Positions 7,725-13,626 of a stretch of 13,626 nucleotides of DNA are shown piece after piece. Made by a program: the position numbers and the translations under genes. The notes under the pieces are model-generated. The model was not told the DNA's origin, did no database searches, and worked only from the letters and a program-made list of their open reading frames with translations. Origin of the DNA: Pseudomonadales bacterium (GTDB lineage: Bacteria > Pseudomonadota > Gammaproteobacteria > Pseudomonadales > JAHEIH01); contig JALRIU010000277.1 of the NCBI GenBank assembly GCA_023255355.1, positions 1-13,626 of the forward strand, read 5' to 3'. Numbering within the stretch: the stretch's first letter is position 1; each line of letters starts with the position of its first letter.

Positions 7725-7982
7725 ATGGCTCACAAAAAAGCTGGTGGTAGTACCCGTAACGGTCGCGATTCCGAAAGTAAACGCTTAGGTGTTAAGCGCT
7801 TTGGTGGTCAGCAAGTTTCTGCTGGTAGCATCATTGTTCGTCAACGTGGTACAAAATTCCACGCTGGTGCTAACGTAGGTATGGGTAAAGATCATACTTT
7901 GTTCGCAACCACAGACGGTGCTGTTGAGTTCGTGGTCAAAGGACCTAAGAACCGCAAATACGTGAACATTGTTAGCGCATAA
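7725..7982 (+). CDS. rpmA: 50S ribosomal protein L27
   Basis: L27 reaches toward the peptidyl transferase centre with its N-terminal tail. The 85-residue protein begins AHKKAGGSTRNGRDSESKRLGVK, the standard gammaproteobacterial form. There is no cleavable N-terminal extension of the Firmicutes kind. GSIIVRQRGTKFHAGANVGMGKDHTLFA and the C-terminal VKGPKNRKYVNIVSA complete the family pattern. A TTAGGAG ribosome site precedes the ATG. A strong intrinsic terminator begins about 20 bases after the stop, so most rplU-rpmA transcripts should end before obgE. Confidence 0.99.
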   Translation: MAHKKAGGSTRNGRDSESKRLGVKRFGGQQVSAGSIIVRQRGTKFHAGANVGMGKDHTLFATTDGAVEFVVKGPKNRKYVNIVSA

Positions 7983-8003
7983 TTCAGCGCCAATGATCTT
8001 CAC

Positions 8004-8037
8004 GAAAGCCTCGTCCTTGACGGGGCTTTCTTGTTTT
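8004..8037 (+). terminator. intrinsic terminator between rpmA and obgE
   Basis: GAAAGCCTCGTC (8004-8015) pairs with GACGGGGCTTTC (8019-8030) over 12 positions, one of them a T-G wobble, around a CTT loop. TTGTTTT follows. This is a strong rho-independent terminator for rplU-rpmA. The gap from here to the obgE start is only 32 bases, so obgE must depend on read-through or on a promoter within or upstream of the structure. Confidence 0.88.
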
Positions 8038-8069
8038 GGGCGAAAGGTAAGGCCCGAGGATGAAGTGTT

Positions 8070-9275
8070 ATGAAATTTGTCGATGAAGCAAGCATTATCG
8101 TAGAGGCCGGTCGAGGTGGAAATGGCTGCTTAAGTTTTCGTCGTGAAAAATTTATCGCTAAGGGTGGTCCCGATGGCGGTGATGGCGGCGATGGCGGCAG
8201 TGTTTTTCTTGAGGCTGACATCAATCTAAATACCATGGTCGATTATCGCTTTACACGTCGCTTTAGAGCGCAAAGTGGTATGAGTGGTGGTAGTAAGCAG
8301 TGTACTGGTGCGAGTGGCGATGATCTTGTGCTAAAGGTTCCCGTCGGTACAACAGTTATTGATGAAGATACTCGTGAAGTGTTGGGCGATTTAACTGAAG
8401 CTGGTCAACGCTTGTTAGTCGCGCAAGGTGGTTTTCATGGCCTGGGTAATACACGTTTTAAATCAAGTACTAACCGTACACCTCGTCAGACAACGACAGG
8501 TACTGATGGTGAAAAACGTAACCTGAAACTTGAGATGAAAGTACTGGCCGACGTTGGACTACTAGGTATGCCTAATGCTGGTAAATCTACGCTTATTCGG
8601 GCTGTTTCTGCGGCTACACCTAAAGTTGCAAATTATCCGTTCACTACGTTAGTACCTAATCTTGGTGTGGTGAGTATCCAAAAATATCGCAGTTTCGTGA
8701 TGGCTGATGTCCCTGGTGTCATCGAAGGAGCTTCTGGCGGTGCGGGTTTGGGTATTCGCTTTTTGCGCCATTTGACAAGAACGCGTTTGATTTTGCATGT
8801 CATTGATATTGCTCCCTTTGATCTTACTGATCCAGTGGCATCTGCAGTTGCGATTGCCAATGAGATCGAATACTTTAGCCCTACATTGGCAGGACGTGAT
8901 CGCTGGTTAGTGCTAAACAAAACTGATTTGCTTGATGAAGATGCGCTTGCAGAGGTAAGAGAAAATCTACTCGAAGCATTGGATTGGGATGGCCCGGTCT
9001 ATGAGATTTCAGCGATTGGCGCGGTCGGTACACAGCGTATGTGCGAAGATATCATGGTGTATCTGGATGAGTGCCGCGAAGCTGAGGCAGAAAACCCTGA
9101 GCTTGCAGCTCAAGAGTTAGCCCAGCAGCGGGCTATGCAAGAAGAAGCGCGCGAACAAATTGAAAGTCTGCGTCGCCTTAAGCGTGCCGAAGCACGTGGT
9201 GAGTTCGATGAAGATGATGATTTTGATGATTGGGATGACGACGACTACGATGTCGAAGTCGAGTACGTGCATTAA
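8070..9275 (+). CDS. obgE: GTPase Obg/CgtA, ribosome assembly and stress control
   Basis: ObgE binds the 50S subunit, assists its maturation and links GTP and ppGpp levels to growth. The 401 residues contain the glycine-rich Obg fold (about 1-158, with KGGPDGGDGGDGG at 31-43). The G domain follows: P-loop GMPNAGKS (166-173), switch TT at 192-193, DVPG (213-216), NKTD (283-286) and a SAIG G5 motif. The tail is highly acidic and ends in an Asp-rich run with one Trp, as in E. coli ObgE. The ATG has GAGGA nine to ten bases upstream. An overlapping out-of-frame ATG just upstream is not used. proB begins 14 bases after the stop, so the two genes probably form an operon, the usual order in pseudomonads. 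Confidence 0.98.
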   Translation: MKFVDEASIIVEAGRGGNGCLSFRREKFIAKGGPDGGDGGDGGSVFLEADINLNTMVDYRFTRRFRAQSGMSGGSKQCTGASGDDLVLKVPVGTTVIDEDTREVLGDLTEAGQRLLVAQGGFHGLGNTRFKSSTNRTPRQTTTGTDGEKRNLKLEMKVLADVGLLGMPNAGKSTLIRAVSAATPKVANYPFTTLVPNLGVVSIQKYRSFVMADVPGVIEGASGGAGLGIRFLRHLTRTRLILHVIDIAPFDLTDPVASAVAIANEIEYFSPTLAGRDRWLVLNKTDLLDEDALAEVRENLLEALDWDGPVYEISAIGAVGTQRMCEDIMVYLDECREAEAENPELAAQELAQQRAMQEEAREQIESLRRLKRAEARGEFDEDDDFDDWDDDDYDVEVEYVH

Positions 9276-9289
9276 GAGAAGTTAGCAGC

Positions 9290-10426
9290 ATGGATCAGGC
9301 TCGAGCAGGTTTAATCAAAGGTCGCCGTTGGGTGATTAAAATTGGCAGTGCACTGCTTACCAACAATGGCAAGGGTTTGGATCAATCTGCCATGCAGGCC
9401 TGGGTTGAACAAATGGCTGAGTTGGCGAATGCTGGCTTTGAGATTGTGCTGGTATCCTCAGGCGCTGTTGCCGCGGGCATGGGTGTTTTGGGTTGGCATA
9501 AGCGTCCAGAGGCTATCAATGAATTGCAGGCTGCAGCGGCCGTTGGTCAAATGGGTTTAATTCAATGCTATGAACAGATGTTCAAACAGCATAGTGTTCA
9601 CACCGCTCAAATTCTGCTTATCAACGATGATCTTGCTAACCGCAAACGTTATCTCAATGCGCGTTCAACATTAAAAACCCTTATCAAGCATCGTGTCATT
9701 CCTATCGTCAACGAGAATGATACGGTGGCGACGGATGAAATTCGCTTTGGTGATAATGATACATTGGCTGCCATGGTTGCTAATTTAATCGATGCTGATG
9801 GTTTGATTATTATGACCGATCAACTTGGATTATTTGATTCTGATCCGCGCAATAACCCTGAGGCAAGGCTCATTTCGCAAGCTTTTGCGGACGACGATGC
9901 GTTAGATGGTATGGCAGGTGAAAGTAAAGGTGCGCTCGGCCGCGGCGGTATGTATACCAAATTGCGTGCGGCGCGATTGGCAGCTCGATCTGGCACGTCA
10001 ACAATCATTGTGGGTGGTTCGCAGCCTGAAGTTTTGCGTCGAATTTTTGCAGGGGAAGAGCTAGGTACCTGCTTAGAGGCTCGTCAAAAGCCGTGGGCTG
10101 CTCGTAAACAATGGTTGGCAGGATTGTTATCAGTCGCTGGTAGAATCACTCTTGATGATGGCGCAGTAAATGTATTGCATCAGCATGGAAGAAGTTTGCT
10201 GCCCGTTGGTGTTGTCGCTATTTCAGGTGATTTTGAGCGTGGCGAGGTGGTTGATTGTGTTAACCAAGAGGGTAAGGTAATCGCCCGGGGGCTGATAAAC
10301 TACAGTTCTGATGAGGCCACAAAAATCTTGCGCAAGAGTAGTACTGAGTTAACTGCCATTCTAGGTTACGAAGGCGATCATGAAATGATTCACCGCGATA
10401 ATTTGGTGCTAGTCGCTAGTCGCTAG
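9290..10426 (+). CDS. proB: glutamate 5-kinase
   Basis: ProB phosphorylates glutamate in the first step of proline synthesis and is feedback-inhibited by proline. The 378 residues comprise an amino-acid kinase domain (about 12-262) and a C-terminal PUA domain (about 285-362). Lys17 in VIKIGSALLT, SSGAVAAG (56-63), NENDTVATDEIRFGDND (141-157) and GRGGMYTK (217-224) are the substrate- and ATP-binding segments. The family end is about HRDNLVLV. The last residues here, ASR, and the TAG stop are encoded by a heptamer repeat, so the array seems to have supplied a new terminus. The final 11 bases overlap the convergent Nudix gene. No proA is adjacent, as is common outside enterics. Confidence 0.98.
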   Translation: MDQARAGLIKGRRWVIKIGSALLTNNGKGLDQSAMQAWVEQMAELANAGFEIVLVSSGAVAAGMGVLGWHKRPEAINELQAAAAVGQMGLIQCYEQMFKQHSVHTAQILLINDDLANRKRYLNARSTLKTLIKHRVIPIVNENDTVATDEIRFGDNDTLAAMVANLIDADGLIIMTDQLGLFDSDPRNNPEARLISQAFADDDALDGMAGESKGALGRGGMYTKLRAARLAARSGTSTIIVGGSQPEVLRRIFAGEELGTCLEARQKPWAARKQWLAGLLSVAGRITLDDGAVNVLHQHGRSLLPVGVVAISGDFERGEVVDCVNQEGKVIARGLINYSSDEATKILRKSSTELTAILGYEGDHEMIHRDNLVLVASR

Positions 10427-10437
10427 TCGCTAGTCGC
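10410..10437. repeat. perfect TAGTCGC heptamer array, four units
   Basis: Four identical TAGTCGC units run without interruption. The third unit's TAG (10424-10426) is the proB stop. On the opposite strand, the CTA at 10416-10418 is the TAG stop of the Nudix gene. The array therefore ends both converging genes and encodes their last residues (VASR in ProB, RLATSD in the Nudix protein). It is the same unit as in the long degenerate array at 3269-3366. Confidence 0.95.
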
Positions 10438-11015
10438 GAGCTGCATTTCTGATCCAGCTCTTCAATCATTCTTAGTGACATTCCCCAGATCATAAATCCC
10501 CTGTACATAAAACAAGGGAGCGCATGATCAATGTCTTGATGATGAATCTCAAAATATTTACGCTTACCCGGTTGGCGGAAAAGTTCAAGTGGTATCCATG
10601 CAATCTCGGCGACTTCTTCATTGGGGTGAAAGTCGGGCATTGTATGCAGGTGAAAAACAAAAGGTGTTACTACCAGAGGCATTACGCGGCCAGCGCCCGT
10701 TGCATGAATATCATCCAGTCGATGTATGTAGGTTGAGTGTGGTGCGATATCTACACCGATTTCCTCCTGGCATTCGCGCATAGCGGTCGCCAAAATGTTT
10801 GCATCATGTTGCTCCATTCTTCCGCCGGGGAATCCCATTTGTCCTGACCAAGGGTCACCAATGCGCTCTGCCCGCTTGATCATGAGTAGTTCTAGTCCCT
10901 TAGAACCTTCATGTAGGCAAATAGCCACTGACGAGCGCTTAAAGATATGTCGTTGTGGATGTTTGTTGGGCGCGTGATGTGGTAGGCGTCTTTTTATCTG
11001 GTCTATGTTTAGCAA
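10416..11015 (-). CDS. Nudix hydrolase, CoA pyrophosphatase (NudL-like)
   Basis: Proteins of this subgroup cleave CoA and related nucleotides to phosphopantetheine and 3',5'-ADP; the exact substrate here is inferred. The 199 residues hold a Nudix box: FPGGRMEQHDANILATAMRECQEEIGV at 62-88 with the REcqEE core at 80-85. Its spacing and Asp71 follow the NudL/UPF0035 pattern rather than the classic box. IWGMSLRMIEEL near the C-terminus matches NudL's VWGMTAGIIREL. The start is TTG at 11015, chosen because AAGGAAG lies at the right distance and there is no suitable ATG before the Nudix fold. The C-terminal RLATSD and the stop come from a heptamer repeat. It converges with proB and overlaps it by 11 bases. 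Confidence 0.85.
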   Translation of the reverse strand: MLNIDQIKRRLPHHAPNKHPQRHIFKRSSVAICLHEGSKGLELLMIKRAERIGDPWSGQMGFPGGRMEQHDANILATAMRECQEEIGVDIAPHSTYIHRLDDIHATGAGRVMPLVVTPFVFHLHTMPDFHPNEEVAEIAWIPLELFRQPGKRKYFEIHHQDIDHALPCFMYRGFMIWGMSLRMIEELDQKCSSRLATSD

Positions 11016-11131
11016 AATACTTCCTTAGAGCAATAAACAACAAGCATACCAAAGCCTAATATCAAGATATAACTAATTCATGGCATAATAAGTTTTGTTT
11101 TGATCAATATACTTAAAAAAACGGAAACCCC
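11016..11131. promoter_or_regulatory. divergent intergenic region, Nudix gene / rpe
   Basis: These 116 AT-rich bases must carry promoters for both genes. On the plus strand CATAAT (11084-11089) and TATACT (11108-11113) are possible -10 boxes, but neither has a good -35 at standard spacing. The Nudix ribosome site AAGGAAG lies just next to its start. No operator or hairpin was recognised. Confidence 0.25.
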
Positions 11132-11806
11132 ATGAAAGACTTTTATATTGCTCCTTCTATTTTGTCTGCTGATTTCGCTCGTTTAGGTGACGAAGTGGCC
11201 GATGTGTTGCGACTCGGCGCAGATATTGTTCATTTTGATGTAATGGATAATCACTACGTTCCTAATTTAACGTTCGGACCGATGATATGTAAGGCCCTTC
11301 GTGACTATGGCATCACTGCACCTATTGATGTGCATCTTATGGTAAGTCCTGTGGATAGCTTGATTGTGGAATTTGCTAAGGCGGGCGCTAGCTATATCAC
11401 GTTCCATCCAGAGGCTTCACAGCATGTGGACCGCTCTTTGCAGTTGATTAAAGATCACGGATGTAAGGCTGGTCTGGTATTCAATCCAGCCAGTGGTCTA
11501 GAAAAGGCAAAATATGTCATGGATAAACTAGACATGATTCTATTGATGTCGGTGAACCCTGGTTTTGGCGGCCAAAAGTTCATTCCAGCAACGCTAGATA
11601 AATTGCGCGAGGCGAGAGCAATGATTGATGCTAGTGGTTTGGACATACGTTTAGAAATCGATGGCGGTGTGACAACGCAAAACATTGCAGAGATCGCTGC
11701 AGCGGGCGCCGATACCTTTGTTGCTGGTTCAGCAATTTTTAATGCGCCATCGCGCGCTGACTCTATTGCAGAAATGCGTCGTCAATTGGCCGGTGCGTTG
11801 AAATAA
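11132..11806 (+). CDS. rpe: ribulose-phosphate 3-epimerase
   Basis: Rpe interconverts ribulose 5-phosphate and xylulose 5-phosphate in the pentose phosphate and Calvin pathways. The 224-residue TIM barrel matches the family length and has the divalent-metal ligands at canonical positions: His34 and Asp36 in HFDVMDNHYVPN, His68 in DVHLMV and Asp177 in LEIDGGV. The phosphate-binding NPGFGGQKF (142-150) and VAGSAIF (197-203) are also intact. The ribosome site is weak (ACGGAAA before the ATG). In pseudomonads rpe is commonly followed by gph (phosphoglycolate phosphatase) and trpE. Here no gph lies between rpe and trpE, only a 203-base intergenic region. Confidence 0.98.
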   Translation: MKDFYIAPSILSADFARLGDEVADVLRLGADIVHFDVMDNHYVPNLTFGPMICKALRDYGITAPIDVHLMVSPVDSLIVEFAKAGASYITFHPEASQHVDRSLQLIKDHGCKAGLVFNPASGLEKAKYVMDKLDMILLMSVNPGFGGQKFIPATLDKLREARAMIDASGLDIRLEIDGGVTTQNIAEIAAAGADTFVAGSAIFNAPSRADSIAEMRRQLAGALK

Positions 11807-11835
11807 TAGGTAAATCATCATATTTACACTGGGTG

Positions 11836-11870
11836 GGCTTTGTATTGCTGTTAACAGCAGTTACAATGCC
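11836..11870 (+). promoter_or_regulatory. candidate trpE promoter with embedded palindrome, or rpe terminator hairpin
   Basis: TTGTAT (11840-11845) and TACAAT (11862-11867) are spaced 16 bases, which is promoter-like. The spacer contains the perfect palindrome TGCTGTTAACAGCA (11846-11859). The flanks pair too (TTGTA with TACAA, GGC with GCC), so the RNA could also fold into a long hairpin. No T run follows, so a terminator reading is weaker. A repressor operator between -35 and -10 is possible. It shares only the central GTTAAC with the E. coli TrpR operator, so the regulator is unknown. Confidence 0.45.
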
Positions 11871-11894
11871 CTTTCAAAATTAAAGGTGTTAGCC

Positions 11895-11975
11895 GTGTTC
11901 GGAAACAAATTTCAACAAAATCTCATAATGCCTAGGCGCCGGAACAATGGGTGTTGGCGATGGTCGTTAATCTAA
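11895..11975 (+). CDS. trpL: trpE leader peptide, 26 codons with Trp-Arg-Trp
   Basis: A GTG at 11895 follows an AAAGG ribosome site (11882-11886) by eight bases. It opens a 26-codon frame ending in ...NNGCWRWSLI and TAA at 11973-11975. Tryptophan codons 21 and 23 (TGG at 11955 and 11961) sit close to the end, 35 bases before trpE. This is the layout of ribosome-stalling leader peptides of trp attenuators, and attenuation of trpE is documented in Pseudomonas. A hairpin pairs CGCC with GGCG and AACA with TGTT (11937-11959) and covers the first Trp codon. GATGG (11959-11963) can pair with CCATC (11982-11986). No T-tract terminator is visible, so the mechanism is open. An in-frame ATG at 11928 is an alternative start without a ribosome site. 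Confidence 0.6.
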   Translation: MFGNKFQQNLIMPRRRNNGCWRWSLI

Positions 11976-12009
11976 TCCCAGCCATCCCAAAAACCTTAGA
12001 GAAGCTTTA

Positions 12010-13626
12010 ATGACACCTGAACAATTTCAAAGTTACATAGCCCAAGGCTATAACCGCATACCCCTCATTCATACGGTTTTGGCCGATATGGATACTCCGT
12101 TATCGTGCTACAACAAGCTTGCTCGAGGGGCATTTTCCTATTTGTTTGAGTCCGTTCAGGGCGGAGAAAAATGGGGGCGTTACTCTATTATTGGTTTGCC
12201 TTGTAAGACGGTATTGGCATGTCGTGGACACGAGGTCACAGTTACAGTTGATGGCGAGGTTGTTGAGCGGGCTGAATATCAAAATCCCTATGATTTTGTT
12301 GAGGTTTTCAAAGATCGCTATAACGTACCTGACATTGAAGGTATGCCAAGGTTCCATGGTGGATTGGTAGGTTATTTTGGTTACGATACCGTTCGTTATG
12401 TTGAGCCCAAGCTCGCTAAGTCAGTGCCTTTCGATGATCTAAATACCCCTGATATTATGTTGATGGTGTCAGACGAGGTGCTTGTCTTTGATAACTTGAA
12501 AGGGACAATTTCGATTATCTGTCATGCCGACGCTAGTCAGTCTGATAGCTATGAAAAAGCACAGGCACGTATAGCTCAGTTGAGTGCGAAACTGGCTGAA
12601 CCAACACCTCGATTACCTAATTTAAATATAAGTGACGACCAGGGTGGTATCGCTGAATCGGCTTTTGAGTCGCAGTTCGGCCGTGAGGCCTACATGGCTG
12701 CTGTTGAAAAAATTCGTGAGTATGTGTTGGCCGGTGATTGCATGCAGGTGGTGCCATCGCAGCGCATGAGTGTGAAGTTTGATGTTGATCCGATGCATTT
12801 ATATCGTGCGCTACGTCATCTCAATCCGTCACCGCATATGTATTTTATGGAGATGGATGATTTCCATATTGTTGGCTCTTCGCCTGAAATTCTAGCGCGT
12901 GTTGAAGATGATGTTGTCACTATTCGTCCTATTGCAGGAACCCGTCGTCGTGGTCATAACGAGGCAGAGGACTTAGCTCTAGAACAAGAGTTATTAAATG
13001 ATCCAAAAGAGATTGCGGAGCATTTAATGCTGATTGACTTGGGCCGCAACGACGTCGGTCGTGTTGCTGAAACTGGTTCGGTTGAGTTAACTGAAAATAT
13101 GATTGTCGAGCGTTACTCGCATGTCATGCACATTGTTTCAAATGTGGATGGTAAATTGGCTAAAGGTCTTTCAGCTTTGGATGTTTTGCAGGCTTCATTA
13201 CCCACCGGGACCTTATCTGGTGCACCAAAAATTCGTGCGATGGAAATCATAGACGAAGTGGAAACCGTAAAACGCGGTGTTTATGGCGGCGCTGTCGGAT
13301 ACATATCTTGGAAAGGTAATATGGATAACGCTATTGCCATTCGAACGGCGATTATTAAAGACAAAATACAATTAATGAAAAAAGGATCCATTTTTGGCTT
13401 TGTTTCTAAAATTTTTTTTATCTTTTCGCTCATTTATCAAATAATATATTTTACAAGTTTCAAGCTCACAAGTAATAGTAACTATGAGAATTTTTGGGTC
13501 AACGCGCTCTTGCGGCGTCATCGATTGCACAATTGCTTTTGTGCGAGTGATCTCGCTTTCATCAAAGGTTTCTATCTGTTTTTTCATCGCTCCAGCACCA
13601 GGGCGCATGCTCAGGAACTTACCCAT
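12010..13626 (+). CDS. trpE: anthranilate synthase component I, C-terminus lost at about 13365
   Basis: TrpE makes anthranilate from chorismate, with ammonia supplied by the TrpG glutaminase, in the first step of tryptophan synthesis. The feedback-inhibition motif is YLFESVQGGEKWGRYSIIG (44-62), with LFES in place of the usual LLES. The chorismate-utilising domain shows IAGTRRRG (308-315), HLMLIDLGRND (338-348) and GTLSGAPK (400-407). VKRGVYGGAVGY and NMDNAIAIRTAIIKDK follow. Homology then stops at about residue 452 (13365). The expected QAGGGIVADS block and the final 40 or so residues are absent. The frame stays open to the window edge, but those residues are hydrophobic, Phe- and Ile-rich and unrelated. 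They are antisense to an Ffh-like fragment. If the junction is real, the gene is almost certainly inactive; a chimeric assembly is the main alternative. The ATG has a GAGAAG site and a Trp-rich leader upstream. Confidence 0.9.
   Translation, partial: MTPEQFQSYIAQGYNRIPLIHTVLADMDTPLSCYNKLARGAFSYLFESVQGGEKWGRYSIIGLPCKTVLACRGHEVTVTVDGEVVERAEYQNPYDFVEVFKDRYNVPDIEGMPRFHGGLVGYFGYDTVRYVEPKLAKSVPFDDLNTPDIMLMVSDEVLVFDNLKGTISIICHADASQSDSYEKAQARIAQLSAKLAEPTPRLPNLNISDDQGGIAESAFESQFGREAYMAAVEKIREYVLAGDCMQVVPSQRMSVKFDVDPMHLYRALRHLNPSPHMYFMEMDDFHIVGSSPEILARVEDDVVTIRPIAGTRRRGHNEAEDLALEQELLNDPKEIAEHLMLIDLGRNDVGRVAETGSVELTENMIVERYSHVMHIVSNVDGKLAKGLSALDVLQASLPTGTLSGAPKIRAMEIIDEVETVKRGVYGGAVGYISWKGNMDNAIAIRTAIIKDKIQLMKKGSIFGFVSKIFFIFSLIYQIIYFTSFKLTSNSNYENFWVNALLRRHRLHNCFCASDLAFIKGFYLFFHRSSTRAHAQELTH
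13366..13487. other. AT-rich segment of unknown origin between two truncated genes
   Basis: About 122 bases have only roughly a quarter G+C, against balanced composition on both sides. There is an A run near 13378-13383, a T run near 13413-13420 and no recognisable coding sequence or RNA. It begins where TrpE homology ends and finishes where Ffh-like homology begins. It may be low-complexity filler at a rearrangement or assembly junction. Confidence 0.6.
13488..13626 (-). pseudogene. ffh: Ffh/SRP54 M-domain fragment, truncated at its 3' side
   Basis: On the minus strand the frame enters from the window edge and reads MGKFLSMRPGAGAMKKQI, then KAIVQSMTPQERVDPKIL. This matches the M-domain pattern of signal recognition particle protein Ffh (LSMIPG.G..., AII.SMTP.ER..P.I). 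Ffh normally continues with a basic N-[GA]-SRrkRIA.GSG segment that binds 4.5S RNA. Here that is replaced from about 13487 by an unrelated AT-rich frame ending in TAA at 13372-13374. The Met at the edge is internal, not a start. Without the RNA-binding helices the fragment could not act as SRP. The taxon of origin cannot be told from so short a piece. Confidence 0.6.

Noticed and set aside
8061..8087. ATG at 8061 as an upstream short frame overlapping the obgE start
   Set aside because: It is out of frame, nine codons long and lies within the ribosome-site region; nothing supports translation.
9200..9275. Asp-rich, repetitive GAT/GAC coding run at the end of obgE as a separate repeat
   Set aside because: An acidic C-terminal tail is usual for proteobacterial ObgE; the DNA pattern follows from the protein.
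11846..11859. Palindrome as an enteric-type TrpR operator
   Set aside because: Only the central GTTAAC agrees; the CTAG half-sites of the TrpR operator are absent.
11928..11975. ATG at 11928 as start of the trp leader peptide
   Set aside because: It has no ribosome site, whereas the in-frame GTG at 11895 has AAAGG at good spacing. It remains possible but is less likely.
13372..13626. A complete 84-residue minus-strand gene starting at the window edge
   Set aside because: The apparent start Met is an internal M-domain residue at the edge. Only the first 46 or so residues look Ffh-like and the rest is AT-rich sequence of no recognised family, so it is a chimeric open frame.

Overview
The window looks like chromosomal core DNA of a gammaproteobacterium with moderate G+C, probably a free-living, possibly marine relative of the pseudomonad/oceanospirillid/cellvibrio branch. 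The grounds are a FabA-FabB pair with E. coli-numbered catalytic residues, the divergent arrangement ispB | rplU-rpmA-obgE-proB, an Rpe-TrpE neighbourhood as in pseudomonads, and closely gammaproteobacterial L21, L27, ObgE and ProB sequences. The taxon is an inference; no rRNA or tRNA gene was seen.

Layout. Positions 1-1734 (minus) hold a fabA-fabB operon for unsaturated fatty acid synthesis; fabB lacks only its last codon or codons at the left edge. Divergent from it, 1874-3271 (plus) encodes a ManB/CpsG-type phosphomannomutase. Its stop codon is the first unit of a heptamer array, followed by a REP-like palindrome (3269-3441). On the minus strand, ispB (7087-6125), uppP (6116-5319) and a lipoprotein M2 (ACE-like) dicarboxypeptidase (5295-3481) form a tightly spaced operon. 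A promoter and structured leader (7231-7389) drive rplU-rpmA (plus). A strong terminator follows, then obgE and proB. proB converges with a Nudix hydrolase gene (minus), and the two overlap inside a second copy of the same heptamer array. rpe (11132-11806) and trpE (from 12010) are on the plus strand. Between them lie a palindrome-containing candidate promoter and a 26-codon leader peptide with Trp-x-Trp near its end, suggesting tryptophan-responsive control of trpE.

Noteworthy structure. (1) TAGTCGC heptamer arrays supply the stop codons of three genes (phosphomannomutase, ProB, Nudix) and place TAG in all six reading frames. (2) TrpE homology stops abruptly near 13365. About 120 bp of very AT-rich DNA follows, then a minus-strand fragment resembling the Ffh (SRP54) M domain that is itself cut off. 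This is either an assembly or amplification chimera or a real rearrangement.

Most genes are housekeeping: lipid synthesis (FabA/FabB), isoprenoid carriers (IspB, UppP), ribosome components and assembly (L21, L27, ObgE), proline and tryptophan synthesis (ProB, TrpE) and the pentose phosphate pathway (Rpe). I see no convincing defence system, prophage, insertion sequence or CRISPR array. The unusual content is in the repeats, the trpE leader and the right-edge junction.
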